DNA of 64,000 bases from Mariniphaga sp. (GTDB lineage Bacteria; Bacteroidota; Bacteroidia; Bacteroidales; Prolixibacteraceae). A program made the position numbers and the translations under genes. The DNA is taken from the NCBI GenBank assembly GCA_024636975.1, contig JAGXGA010000037.1, positions 1 to 64,000 of the forward strand. Direction: 5' to 3'. Below are positions 51,678 to 61,605 of this stretch, piece by piece (position 1 is the first letter of the stretch; every line of letters starts with the position of its first letter). The notes below the pieces were generated by a model. That model did no database searches and was not told the DNA's origin. It saw nothing but the letters and a program-made list of their open reading frames with translations.

Positions 51678-52103
51678 ATGAACTGCATTAAAACATTTTT
51701 ATTGTCTATCATGATATTAAATTGTGCAGATATTAAGGCACAAGATTTTGCTGGTCACAAGTGGGAAAACAGGTTGGTTCTTATTTTAACAGATCAGACT
51801 GACAATGAAAATTATAGGAACCAGATCGAAGAGTTAATATATAATCTGGATGGCGTTAACGAGCGAAAAATTCTGGTTTACCATATTACACCGGAGAGCT
51901 TTAAAGTAGGATTATCTGATGAAAAATGGCAAAAAGCAGAAACGGACTATACTCTTTACAAAAAAACCGATAGTCAGCCTGAAATTATTTTAATTGGATT
52001 AGACGGTGGAATTAAACTTCGGGTAAATGAATTTCTCTCCAGTCAAAAATTATTTGCAACTATTGATGCCATGCCAATGCGAAGGCAGGAAATGAAAAGA
52101 TAG
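51678..52103 (+). CDS. DUF4174 family protein
   Basis: 141 residues with a signal peptide (1-21, ending IKAQ). DUF4174 is recognised by HKWENRLVLILTDQTD near the start, the central ILVYHITPE strand, the LIGLDGGIKLR segment and the terminal AMPMRRQEMKR. The fold is thioredoxin-like but lacks the CxxC. It is exported. It lies at the head of the thiol-peptide gene group on the same strand, though 260 bp precede the next gene, so cotranscription is uncertain. Confidence 0.82.
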   Translation: MNCIKTFLLSIMILNCADIKAQDFAGHKWENRLVLILTDQTDNENYRNQIEELIYNLDGVNERKILVYHITPESFKVGLSDEKWQKAETDYTLYKKTDSQPEIILIGLDGGIKLRVNEFLSSQKLFATIDAMPMRRQEMKR

Positions 52104-52365
52104 AAAAGCTATCTAAAATGTTTATCAACTAATTGAATCAATGGAGTAATTCATTAAATTCAAACAATTCTCAGCAGAAAATATTATTTTCATCTCATTA
52201 TAATTGTTAATTTTTAAAGGTATTCGATGTAACTCACTTTATAATGTTCTTCTCCCGGTAAGCCGGGACAAGTTGTGTGGCAAAATTTTGCCATGTTCGT
52301 TTCATGAGTATAAAATTTTCAATGGAAATTCCACTCACCCGGTAGCACTCATAAAAAACTTTTGT
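52104..52365. other. Spacer upstream of the ATP-grasp gene
   Basis: No clear promoter is seen. An in-frame upstream frame extends back to 52204, but its codons lack homology and I take the start at 52366. Confidence 0.45.
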
Positions 52366-53367
52366 ATGGAAAACAACAACTATAACTTTATACCACTGAC
52401 TGGTTACGAAAATTTTGAAGCCACCACACAAATAATTATTGCTGAGATTCTCCGTCGTAAGTTGCCATTTGAAGTCATTGACGCCGGCAATAATCTCATT
52501 TCGGTGGTATACAACAACAAAGAATTTATTATACATGAAGGAACCATTTCTGACGCCAACAGCCTGATTGCCTTCTGGATATCAAACGATAAGTGGATGA
52601 CCCGGCAATTTCTTCAGCGAAAAGGCATCACACATGCAAAAGGTATTTTACTGAAGCGCGGGTACCAGCCTGAATTTCTGGACACTGTATGTTTGCCTGC
52701 CGTGGTAAAGCCTGTTAATACGGATCACGGGATAGCAGTCAGCACCAACATTAACAGCCGGCAGGAACTCATTTCTTCAATTGAAATTGCCTTTCAGTTT
52801 GCTGATAAAGTTATCGTCGAGGAATTTTTCCCGGGGCAGGAATACCGGTTTCTTGTGGTAGATTTTAGGGTACGTGCAGTTGCCTGCCGCGAACCTGCCA
52901 ATGTTACCGGAAACGGAACATCTACCATCCGGCAGCTTATCGATAAAAAAAATGAAGGACGCGGAAACGATTACAGGCATCCATTGTTGAAAATAACTAT
53001 TGATGAAGAGGTGAAAAGGCATTTAAACGCCTTATCGTTCTCGCCGGAAACCATTTTAAAAAAAGGAGAAAAAGTGTATTTGAGAAAGAATTCGAACTTA
53101 AGCACAGGAGGCGACAGCATTGATGTTACCGATGAAATTCCTGATTATTATAAAGATGTGGCGGTAAAGGCAGCCCAATCAGCAGGATTAAAAATTGCAG
53201 GTATCGACATCATAATTAAAGATTTGGAAATGGCACATTCTCCTGAAAATTATATAGTGGTTGAACTGAATGCACCGGCCATGTTGTCGATGCACAATTA
53301 CCCTTACATTGGCAAAAACCGCCACGTTGAAAAATTTGTTCTTGACAGTATTCTGAATTCAAAATAA
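52366..53367 (+). CDS. ATP-grasp peptide ligase (glutathione synthase/GshF-C-like)
   Basis: About 333 residues from the ATG at 52366 (MENNNYNFIPLTGYENFEATT). The ATP-grasp domain contains LPAVVKPVNTDHGIAVSTNI (the ATP-binding lysine), IVEEFFPGQEYRFLVVDFRV, and a C-terminal IAGIDIIIKDLE with VVELNAPAM supplying the metal-binding Glu and Asn. It resembles the C-terminal ligase of bifunctional GshF and cyanophycin synthetases, that is, the D-Ala-D-Ala/GshF side of ATP-grasp, rather than E. coli GshB. With the adjacent glutamate-cysteine ligase it likely adds glycine or another residue to gamma-Glu-Cys. The product may not be glutathione itself. Confidence 0.82.
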   Translation: MENNNYNFIPLTGYENFEATTQIIIAEILRRKLPFEVIDAGNNLISVVYNNKEFIIHEGTISDANSLIAFWISNDKWMTRQFLQRKGITHAKGILLKRGYQPEFLDTVCLPAVVKPVNTDHGIAVSTNINSRQELISSIEIAFQFADKVIVEEFFPGQEYRFLVVDFRVRAVACREPANVTGNGTSTIRQLIDKKNEGRGNDYRHPLLKITIDEEVKRHLNALSFSPETILKKGEKVYLRKNSNLSTGGDSIDVTDEIPDYYKDVAVKAAQSAGLKIAGIDIIIKDLEMAHSPENYIVVELNAPAMLSMHNYPYIGKNRHVEKFVLDSILNSK

Positions 53368-53397
53368 CTTCGGACTTCTATTAAATAAAACAACTGA

Positions 53398-54765
53398 ATG
53401 ACAGAAAAGGAAAAGAAATCGGAGATAAATAATAAATTGCAACTGATCGAGTATTTTGACCAGGGAAGCAAGCCACCTGAAAAATGGGGCATCGGCACTG
53501 AAAATGAAAAATTTCTGTTTCGCCGGAGCAATTATAAACGGCTTAGCTTCAACCACGACTCTGGAATAAGTGATATTCTTTCACAAATGCAAAGTGATGG
53601 CTGGCGACCTGTAAAGGAAGGGAAACAAACCATTGGTCTCCGGAAAAGCGGCGCTTCAATCACTCTGGAACCTGGTGGTCAATTTGAACTTTCAGGCGAG
53701 AATTTTAAAACAATTCAGGAAACTTTTCATGAAACCAGAAAACATTTTAATGAGCTGGATGGAATTTGCCTGAAATACGATTTTTTCAGTCTTCCGCTGG
53801 GCGTTGATCCTTTAACATCCCTTGACGAAGTGCCCTGGGTGCCAAAAGAACGTTACCGATGGATGAAAAATCACATGCCCGGAAAAGGAAAACTTGGACT
53901 AGAAATGATGGCCAATACGGCATCTATTCAGGTAAATCTCGACTATGGCAACGAAGCCGACATGGTAAAAAAAATGCGAGTGTCGCAAGCGCTGCAACCC
54001 TTTGTTACCGCAATTTTTGCCAACTCCCCTTTTTCTGGTGGAAAAGCAAATGGATACTTGAGCTATCGGTCACACATTTGGAACCATACTGATCCCGACC
54101 GCTGTGGGTTTTTGCCCTTCATATTTGATGAGGGATTTGGATTTGAGCGTTGGGTTGATTATTTGCTGGATGTACCCATGTATTTTATTTACCGTGATGG
54201 CAATTATTTCTCTGCAAATGGCCTCACATTCAGGAAATTTTTTCAGGGGGAGCACACACTAAAGCCAATCATGGAGGACTGGGAGACACATGTTTCTTCT
54301 GTTTTCCCCGATGTCCGGCTAAAACAATTTATTGAAATGCGGGGTGCCGATGCCAATTGTGTTTCTCATATTGCTGCTCTTTCCGCTTTGTGGGTTGGTT
54401 TATTGTATGACCATCAAAGCCTGGAAGAAGCTCATGAACTCATTTCAGGATGGGACGGTTATGCGATGCAAGAGGTGCGTTCGCAGGTGCCGGTAAAAGC
54501 GCTGGATGCTAAAAGTGGCAGCCTGCATGCAGGAAACATATCCAAACAAATTTGCCGGATTGCCCTGGACGGTCTTAACCGGCGCGCTGAAAGCCTTGGC
54601 ATTGAAAACGAAAGCCGGTTTCTCGAACCAGTTCAGGAAATCACTGAAAGTGGTGTCACCCTGGCTGAAGAGCTGCTTCAGCGTTACACTGAGAATAAGG
54701 AGAGTTTACCGGAATTGGTTTACAACTGGCAAAAGGAACAAATGCAGAAGTGTGCCGAACTTTAA
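53398..54765 (+). CDS. gshA: Glutamate-cysteine ligase, plant/proteobacterial type (GCS2-like)
   Basis: 455 residues of the GCS2 / EgtA family. Signature motifs: KWGIGTENEKFLFR (Glu of the active site), LEPGGQFELSG, MMANTASIQVNLDYGNEADM, and FIEMRGADANCVSHIAAL. It makes gamma-Glu-Cys with ATP. It starts 30 bp after the ATP-grasp gene, and two ABC genes follow 24 bp later. This type is typical of plants and many Proteobacteria, and is also used for ergothioneine (EgtA). Glutathione synthesis is sporadic in Bacteroidota, so horizontal acquisition is plausible. Confidence 0.87.
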   Translation: MTEKEKKSEINNKLQLIEYFDQGSKPPEKWGIGTENEKFLFRRSNYKRLSFNHDSGISDILSQMQSDGWRPVKEGKQTIGLRKSGASITLEPGGQFELSGENFKTIQETFHETRKHFNELDGICLKYDFFSLPLGVDPLTSLDEVPWVPKERYRWMKNHMPGKGKLGLEMMANTASIQVNLDYGNEADMVKKMRVSQALQPFVTAIFANSPFSGGKANGYLSYRSHIWNHTDPDRCGFLPFIFDEGFGFERWVDYLLDVPMYFIYRDGNYFSANGLTFRKFFQGEHTLKPIMEDWETHVSSVFPDVRLKQFIEMRGADANCVSHIAALSALWVGLLYDHQSLEEAHELISGWDGYAMQEVRSQVPVKALDAKSGSLHAGNISKQICRIALDGLNRRAESLGIENESRFLEPVQEITESGVTLAEELLQRYTENKESLPELVYNWQKEQMQKCAEL

Positions 54766-54789
54766 TCGACAAAAACGGGATACCGAATC

Positions 54790-56559
54790 ATGATTTCGAA
54801 ACTAAAGTTTTTATTAAAATACACACATCAATACCGGTGGTGGTATACCGGTGGAATCATTTTTTTGATAATTACCGTCTGGGTTTCGGTGACTATCCCG
54901 GGCTTTATCCAGAAAACAATTGACCTGATTGCAGATGGCCGCGCAGGGAATGAAGCTGAATTTCATGAAAATGTGTTAATTATTGTTGGCCTGGCAATAG
55001 GATTAATCCTGGTCAGAACATTTTCGCGGATACTGATTTTTTTTCCGGCCCGTTTGATTGAACGACAGCTAAAAGGTGAGATGTTCAAAAAACTGTCTTC
55101 ATTTGGAAAGGATTATTACGATGAAAACTCCACCGGAACCATCATTTCGCGTGTAAACAATGACATTAACGGAGTGCGCATGATTACAGGATTTGGCATT
55201 TTGCAAATCGGAAACATCCTGCTGTCGTTGTCGCTTACTCCTTACAAAATGTGGCAACTGTCGCCCAAACTTACCTTGTATTGTATTATTCCGATGGTGG
55301 TGGTATTTATAATTGTGCGCATCGGGATGGTGGTGATGGTAAAAAATACCCGTTATAGAATGGAAACCTTGCAAAAGCTTTCCGGGAAAATCATCTCTCT
55401 TCTTTCGGGCAACAGCGTAATAAAAAGCTATAATATATATGACCATGCCGAAAATGAGGTTCAACAAGAAAATATTAAGTATTACGATGCGACTTTAAAA
55501 ATTTCATGGATCCGCTCATTTGTTTTGCCGCTGCTTTCCAACCTGGGGGAAATATTAAAAATTATCATATTTTTTGTGGGCGGAATGTATGTCATCAACG
55601 GAAAATTCACAATTGGCGAACTTACTGAATACATTGCCTACGCTGCACTTTTAAGTCAGCCGATAATGGGGCTGGGATGGGTGCTAACTGTTTTTCAGCA
55701 GGGGTTTGTGGGAATCAGCAGTATTCAAACAATCATGGACCGGAAAGGGGATGACGACCAAAGAAAACCGCTGCCCGAAACGAAAAAAGAGAAGCTTTTT
55801 AAAAATGGCATCCATGTAAAAAACCTGAACTTCACCTTTCACAACGGCGACAAACCTGTGCTGAAAGACATTTCATTTTCGATTCAGCCGGGCCAGGTTG
55901 TGGGCGTCACCGGAAAGGTAGGTTCCGGGAAAACCACATTAATCAACTGTTTAAACGGCTATTTACGCCCCGGTAAAGGCCAGGTTTTCTTTGGCGAAAA
56001 TGATGCTCATTACCTGAAAAGTGAAGATATCCGCTCGGTGGTAAATACCGTAAGCCAGGAAGTTTTTCTGTTTTCCGACACCATTGAGAACAACATTGGG
56101 CTCACTTCTGATAAAGAAATAATAAAAGATCAGTTTAAAGAGGTGATTTATAAAAGTGCTTTTGCCGAAGAACTAACACGTTTTCCTATGCAGGAAAAAA
56201 CGATGGTGGGCGAAAAAGGGATTATGCTTTCGGGCGGACAAAAACAACGGATTAGTCTGGCGCGGGCACTTTATACTAAGGGCGAACTGCTGATACTTGA
56301 TGATGTTTTTTCTGCGGTAGATACCGATACCGAACGATTTCTGATTAAACAGATAGTGGAAAACCACGAAGTTAAAAGCCTGCTGATTATTTCGAACCGG
56401 ATAAGTGTGCTGGAGAAAACCGATTTTAACATTGTGCTGGAAGATGGACGAATGGCAGCCAAAGGCAGTCATCGGGAGTTGCTGAAGCAATCAGACTTTT
56501 ATCGCGAAATCGGGAATCTGCAGCAGGAAGGTGACAATAAAAATGAAAAACACAAATGA
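54790..56559 (+). CDS. ABC exporter subunit 1 (degenerate ATPase site)
   Basis: 589 residues: six-helix TMD in the first about 330, NBD in the rest. The NBD has Walker A GKVGSGKTT, canonical signature LSGGQKQR and Walker B LLILDDVFSAVD, where the catalytic Glu is Asp. The switch His is replaced by Asn in IISNRISVLE. Such changes mark the degenerate half of a heterodimeric exporter (TM287/288, CydDC and MdlAB-like). It overlaps its partner by 4 nt. Likely exports the product of the neighbouring ligases. Confidence 0.88.
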   Translation: MISKLKFLLKYTHQYRWWYTGGIIFLIITVWVSVTIPGFIQKTIDLIADGRAGNEAEFHENVLIIVGLAIGLILVRTFSRILIFFPARLIERQLKGEMFKKLSSFGKDYYDENSTGTIISRVNNDINGVRMITGFGILQIGNILLSLSLTPYKMWQLSPKLTLYCIIPMVVVFIIVRIGMVVMVKNTRYRMETLQKLSGKIISLLSGNSVIKSYNIYDHAENEVQQENIKYYDATLKISWIRSFVLPLLSNLGEILKIIIFFVGGMYVINGKFTIGELTEYIAYAALLSQPIMGLGWVLTVFQQGFVGISSIQTIMDRKGDDDQRKPLPETKKEKLFKNGIHVKNLNFTFHNGDKPVLKDISFSIQPGQVVGVTGKVGSGKTTLINCLNGYLRPGKGQVFFGENDAHYLKSEDIRSVVNTVSQEVFLFSDTIENNIGLTSDKEIIKDQFKEVIYKSAFAEELTRFPMQEKTMVGEKGIMLSGGQKQRISLARALYTKGELLILDDVFSAVDTDTERFLIKQIVENHEVKSLLIISNRISVLEKTDFNIVLEDGRMAAKGSHRELLKQSDFYREIGNLQQEGDNKNEKHK

Positions 56560-58334
56560 GCAGAGAAAAAAATAAAATAATTAAAAACATGGACTGGCAG
56601 CTCTTCCGGAATTTTGCCCGCTACTTTAAACCACATAAAAAGTGGTTTTTCCTAAGTATTGCCTCCATCCCTGTTACAACCGCAGCTGGCATTCTGTTCC
56701 TTTGGCTGGTGAAAGATATCGTTGACAACTACATTGTCCCAGGTAATGTTGATGGATTAATCAGGCAGATTCTGTTCCTGGCGGCGGCACTTTTAATTAA
56801 TATTTTTTTCGATGGTTTTTACAGCTATTCCTTTTCAAAAGCCGGGGGCTTAGCCATTGTTGACCTTCGCAAAAAACTGTTTGGTAAATCGTTACGTTTT
56901 CCTTTAAGTTATTTCGATAAAAAACCCATTGGCGTTACCCTCTCCCGCCTCACCAGTGACATGGAATCAGTTTCGGAGTCGTTTGCCGCCGGAATACTCG
57001 GATTACTGGCCGACAGCATAAAGACCCTGGCGCTGTTAGGTTATCTTTTTTATCTCAACTGGCGTCTCACGCTGGTACTTTTGCTGGTGGTTCCGCTTAT
57101 TATTCTGGTAATAAATTACCTGCGGAAAAAAATCAGAAAAGCATACAATACTTCGCGAACCAGCCTGGCCAAATCGGCCGCTTACCTTCAGGAATCGCTA
57201 AGCGGAATGAAAACCATCCAACTTTTTTCTGCCGAGGATAAAGTTCTGAATAAATACGATGACCTGAACAAACAGTTTAGCGACGCACAAAATAAATCGA
57301 ATATCTACGACTCTTTCCTTTATTCCATTGTCGAGGGAATTACCGGCGTTGCTACCGCACTGGTAATTTGGTACGGAGCCATTCAAATCTGGGATTACGG
57401 TTATACTCTGGGTGTGCTGCTTGTTTTTGTTACCACGCTGGAAAGATTGTTTATTCCGGTTAAGCAGTTTGCCCAGCAAATATCGACCATTCAGCGGGCG
57501 ATGTCAGCCCTTGAGCATATCAGCGAATTGTTCGGTCAGAAGGTGGAAGACCCCACCGCCGGTCATGATGAACGTCCGGAGGCTTTGGCACTTCAGGAAA
57601 TTGAATTTAAAAATGTCTACTTCCGCTATTCTGAAGACACGCCGGACGTATTAAAAAATATATCGTTTAAACTTAAGAAAGGCGACCGCCTGGCTTTGGT
57701 TGGAACAACCGGTTCCGGTAAATCGACCATCATCAGGCTACTGGCTAAAACATATACCGGATATCGCGGTTCTATAAAAATTAACGGTATTGAACTTGCC
57801 GATTTGCCCATTGCCCGCATCCGCGAAGCGATTTCGATTATGCAACAAGACATATACATGTTTAACGATACGGTTGAATTCAATATATCGCTGAGGCGTA
57901 AGTACATTTCGAAAAGCGATGTTGAACAGGCAGCTTCCTTTGTTTATGCAAATTATTTTATTGATCAGCTGCCCGGCGGCTACCAGTTTATCATTCAGGA
58001 CAACGGAGGTAATCTTTCGAAAGGACAAGCCCAGTTAATATCCTTTGCCAGAGCAATTGCCGGCAACAGCGAGCTGATAATCCTCGACGAGGCAACCAGC
58101 GCGGTTGACTCAATAACCGAGCAGTACATCCAAAAGGCCATTGCTAATATTTTTTCAACCAAAACCGTTATTGCCGTGGCTCACCGCCTCAGCACCATCA
58201 AAAATTCTGATATGATTCTTGTTTTGGAAGACGGACAAATTATTGAACGTGGCAACCACACCGAACTCCTGAAACATGGTGGCAAATATGCTCGCCTTCT
58301 CCACCAGCTTGAAGAGGAATACCAACAGGAGTGA
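56556..58334 (+). CDS. ABC exporter subunit 2 (canonical catalytic residues)
   Basis: 592 residues with an N-terminal TMD and a C-terminal NBD. Walker A GTTGSGKST, signature LSKGQAQL (Lys in place of the second Gly), Walker B LIILDEATSAVD with the catalytic Glu, and the switch His in VAHRLST are all visible. With subunit 1 it makes one competent ATP site (Walker A/B and His here, LSGGQ there) and one degenerate site. The 4-nt overlap (ATGA) with the upstream gene supports tight stoichiometry. It is the last gene of the operon. Confidence 0.9.
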   Translation: MSREKNKIIKNMDWQLFRNFARYFKPHKKWFFLSIASIPVTTAAGILFLWLVKDIVDNYIVPGNVDGLIRQILFLAAALLINIFFDGFYSYSFSKAGGLAIVDLRKKLFGKSLRFPLSYFDKKPIGVTLSRLTSDMESVSESFAAGILGLLADSIKTLALLGYLFYLNWRLTLVLLLVVPLIILVINYLRKKIRKAYNTSRTSLAKSAAYLQESLSGMKTIQLFSAEDKVLNKYDDLNKQFSDAQNKSNIYDSFLYSIVEGITGVATALVIWYGAIQIWDYGYTLGVLLVFVTTLERLFIPVKQFAQQISTIQRAMSALEHISELFGQKVEDPTAGHDERPEALALQEIEFKNVYFRYSEDTPDVLKNISFKLKKGDRLALVGTTGSGKSTIIRLLAKTYTGYRGSIKINGIELADLPIARIREAISIMQQDIYMFNDTVEFNISLRRKYISKSDVEQAASFVYANYFIDQLPGGYQFIIQDNGGNLSKGQAQLISFARAIAGNSELIILDEATSAVDSITEQYIQKAIANIFSTKTVIAVAHRLSTIKNSDMILVLEDGQIIERGNHTELLKHGGKYARLLHQLEEEYQQE

Positions 58335-58351
58335 GAGGCTTTTCTCTTCGA

Positions 58352-58609
58352 CTACTCACGGGACGAGAATTGAAATGACACTCCATCGTAATTCCATTTG
58401 CTTTGACTGTGGTACGGGTTGGAAGCTGTTTTCTCATTGAGCTCAATATAGTAGTCGAGCATTTCAAGAAATGCTTTCCTGTATTCCTCTTCAGTCGCTG
58501 TCCACATATAATCGGTGTGGTCGTCGGGAGCAAGGTAAATTTTTTTCTGCTGGGCAGTAAGACTTCCCATGACAAAAAAAATAACAATTGATGTAATCAG
58601 CTTTCTCAT
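58352..58609 (-). pseudogene. N-terminal fragment of a GH38-like alpha-mannosidase
   Basis: 85 codons: a signal peptide (MRKLITSIVIFFVMGSLTAQ), then KIYLAPDDHTDYMWTATEEE and the expected downstream NPYHSQSKWNYDG segment, the start of a GH38-type enzyme of about 800-1000 residues. The frame ends after about 72 more codons and nothing resembling the rest follows downstream, where the ABC genes begin. So only the beginning survives. Deletion probably occurred at 58.35 kb. Confidence 0.7.
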
Positions 58610-58695
58610 TTCAGTTAATCTAAGAATTCACTCACTTTCCCTTAAAAATTTAATTTCTATGTACTGAGCATATTTTGATTGCGGACTCAAAAAGA
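58610..58695. other. Short spacer
   Basis: No gene is seen. The stop of the next minus-strand gene is at 58696. Confidence 0.4.
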
Positions 58696-61431
58696 CTATT
58701 TAACCACCAGGGTTTTGACTTCCCTGACATTATCTGATTTAAACTCTAAAAAGTATATACCCGAATTTAAATTTATATCAATAGTAAATGAATCAGATGC
58801 ATTATCATGAATTGCAAAAGTGTGGGTAACTAATGGTTGTCCATGAAGATTTAAAATGCTCACTTCAGCTTGCTTTCCCTGGAAAAAGGAGGTAACAATA
58901 TTGATTTTACCAGTAGCCGGATTTGGGAAGAATTCAAAAACTGATTTTTTATTGCCAATATCAGTCTTTACTGAATTTGTAAGAGTAAGGACTTCTCTGA
59001 TCTCAACATCGTCGACGTAAACCGGATGGTTCGATGAACCTAGCAAAAATCTGAATGCCAGAGATTCGGTGGTGGTGCTGTTATAATAGAAAGGCCCGTA
59101 ACTTGCAGGTATAGTTGTTATAGCAATATTATTTTGGGTGAACATTGTCGTCCAGGGAGATACGTTTTTAAGCATGAACAGGTTGACCATCCGGTCGGCA
59201 TCGGCGCTTGCCTTGAACATGATCGCATATTGCTTTCCGGCCACTACCTGTACATTAGTTCCGAACTGTACGTTGTATGCCGAACTCGTGGAGCCCGTGC
59301 TGGTGATGGATACTTTGCCCACATTGCTTGAATACCCGTTTTTTTCTACTGATGCGACTGAAGCTGAACCCGCGTTTTGGTAGGAGAAACTCCAGCCAGT
59401 TGTTCCTGAATTAAAAGTTGGGTTGGAAACCAGGTTGGTGGCCGAAAGATTAACGACAGGTATTACCGACAAGGTTTGACTTACTGCGGGTGCAGGGTGA
59501 GTGCTTTCATCGCCTTCCTGTGTGGCGGTAATAATTGTGGTGCCAAGACCTGCAATGTGGATCATGCCATTTACAATCGTGGCAACAGTTATGTCAGAGC
59601 TTGAGAAGGATACCGGTAAACCGGAACTGGCAGAAGCTTCAGGGATAAAATTTTCATCCCCGATGTTTTTAAACGGCAAAGTATTAAATGTTATTTCCTG
59701 ATTTAACTTTTCCGGATCCTTTCCTGATCCTTTAACTGTAAAAACAAAGGAGGTTTGATACGGATCGTTGCTCCCGATATGGATTTGTCCCGTGTAGTCA
59801 ATTTCTGCAGCAGTAGTTAATTGAACTTTAAAAGTTGAACTACTATTCGGTGCAATCATTGAGTCTGCATCACTTATAAGTAAAAAACCGTCACCAGATA
59901 ATGTCACTTTCGGCGAACCAGTCAGTATTAAGACTGAGTCTCCGGTATTTTCAATAGTGAAACTTTTGGTTTGGGGAGTATCATAGAGCACATCGCCAAA
60001 AATGAAACTTCCTGTACTTGTGATTTTGGTAACGGAATCTTGCCAAACTGTTATTTCAGGTAGATTACCCTGTTCCAGAAATTCAGATTCATAAGCCCCT
60101 CTGTCGGGTTTAGCCCCAACCGGCCGCTCAACACCTTCTATATCAATTGAGCTGTATTTCCCCGGGGTATCGCTGCCTGTATTTATAGCAGGACTGTTAC
60201 TTCGCAGATGAAAATCGGCTGTCCCGTCAGTCGCCAGTTTCACAATTTTCGGATCGGCAACCACATCATTTGGCCCCATGCGTGATGCCGGACCATTATA
60301 ATAAATATTAAAATCGTAGGTGGTACCACCCGCGTTTGAATTGCATGCACCACCCATACGGGCATACATGATGTTGTTATAAATATTCACATTGGTGCCA
60401 TCCTGCCCGTAGATTTCAGGGTACCCCACCACAGTTCCGTTGTTCCATGCTGTATTATTGATGATATCTACATTATTACTGCTGTATGCATGAATGCCGG
60501 AACCACCGTTGTTATAGGAAATATTATTTTCCACAAGGGTTTTTCCTGTATAAGGAACACCTGTAATCTGAGAATTTCTATTATCGTCGATAATAATTCC
60601 ATTGCCATCGGATAAAATATCCCTGCCAGCCCATGGGATAAGTGTTTTATTGTTGTAACAGATATTCCCTCTGACGATGTTCTTGTAATCAACAGTATTG
60701 TTATCAATGTCATGACTATGGAAAACACTGATTCCGCTTGTGGCATACATTCCATACCAGGAATTATTGTAAACCGTATTGTTTTCTATTGTAATGTAGT
60801 CGAAATCGCTGCCACCAATACCACCTCCCTGGAAATCGTGAACGGTACAATTCCTGACTTCTATATGATGGTAAATGGTTTTTGGTCCTGTCCCCATATT
60901 TCCCCCAAGACTTAAACCATTGGTGTTCATTGTTCCAATCAGATACCAGTCAAGGTTCTCACCTCTAATGTAGTAATCATACATATCCTTTGCTTGTTCG
61001 TATGTAATAGTTTGATTGGGACCTTCCAGTTCAATGCCTTCAAACCGGATATAATTTGCCCTGATAAGCACGCAATTCCATATACTATTCTCACCCGAAA
61101 TTTTAGGAGTATGTCCCGGGTAATTTTTATAAGTAATAAACCCTCCAAGTTCGCTTCCGGAGCGGGAGATATACAAGACAGTTTTATGAATACTGTAAAG
61201 TGTTTTTACCTGGCTGTATGTGCCGTTCATAATAAATACGGTATCGCCGGGATTTGTAAGGTCGGCTGCCTTCTGAATGGTACGGAAAGCCGTGGCAGTA
61301 GTTATCCCGTTATTCGAATCAGAACCGGTTAAGGCTGATACATAATAATCAACTGCAAAAGCAGGGGTAAATGGTAAACATGATAGAAGTATCAGTAAAA
61401 ATTTTAGGTTTATTCTTCGGTTGGAATTCAT
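58696..61431 (-). CDS. T9SS-secreted beta-helix protein with Ig-like and carbohydrate-binding domains
   Basis: 911 residues with a signal peptide (about 1-27, ending AFA). The N-terminal about 400 residues are right-handed parallel beta-helix rungs (TAFRTIQKAADLTNPGDTVF, then many INN and NNT turns), as in pectate lyase PL9-type or alginate lyase proteins. Then come a choice-of-anchor D-like domain (around TKSFTIENTGDSVLILTG), an Ig-like segment and a CBM-like module. The C-terminus (FEFFPNPATGKINIV and REVKTLVVK) is a T9SS type A sorting domain. It should be exported by the type IX system and attached to the surface. Substrate is unknown. Confidence 0.85.
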   Translation of the reverse strand: MNSNRRINLKFLLILLSCLPFTPAFAVDYYVSALTGSDSNNGITTATAFRTIQKAADLTNPGDTVFIMNGTYSQVKTLYSIHKTVLYISRSGSELGGFITYKNYPGHTPKISGENSIWNCVLIRANYIRFEGIELEGPNQTITYEQAKDMYDYYIRGENLDWYLIGTMNTNGLSLGGNMGTGPKTIYHHIEVRNCTVHDFQGGGIGGSDFDYITIENNTVYNNSWYGMYATSGISVFHSHDIDNNTVDYKNIVRGNICYNNKTLIPWAGRDILSDGNGIIIDDNRNSQITGVPYTGKTLVENNISYNNGGSGIHAYSSNNVDIINNTAWNNGTVVGYPEIYGQDGTNVNIYNNIMYARMGGACNSNAGGTTYDFNIYYNGPASRMGPNDVVADPKIVKLATDGTADFHLRSNSPAINTGSDTPGKYSSIDIEGVERPVGAKPDRGAYESEFLEQGNLPEITVWQDSVTKITSTGSFIFGDVLYDTPQTKSFTIENTGDSVLILTGSPKVTLSGDGFLLISDADSMIAPNSSSTFKVQLTTAAEIDYTGQIHIGSNDPYQTSFVFTVKGSGKDPEKLNQEITFNTLPFKNIGDENFIPEASASSGLPVSFSSSDITVATIVNGMIHIAGLGTTIITATQEGDESTHPAPAVSQTLSVIPVVNLSATNLVSNPTFNSGTTGWSFSYQNAGSASVASVEKNGYSSNVGKVSITSTGSTSSAYNVQFGTNVQVVAGKQYAIMFKASADADRMVNLFMLKNVSPWTTMFTQNNIAITTIPASYGPFYYNSTTTESLAFRFLLGSSNHPVYVDDVEIREVLTLTNSVKTDIGNKKSVFEFFPNPATGKINIVTSFFQGKQAEVSILNLHGQPLVTHTFAIHDNASDSFTIDINLNSGIYFLEFKSDNVREVKTLVVK

Positions 61432-61605
61432 ATAAGCTTTAATTTAGTTAAAATATAACAACCACATTTTGCCTTAGAACGCTGATTCAAACAATTGAAA
61501 CTCCCTGTTTCAGGAACACACGCATGTGTGTTATATATTCGAAAGTTTTTTACCTGTCAATACACTAACCACAAATGCATTTTTTTTATCAATATTAGTC
61601 GATTT
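61432..61605. other. Intergenic region
   Basis: No gene is seen between the two minus-strand genes. Confidence 0.4.
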
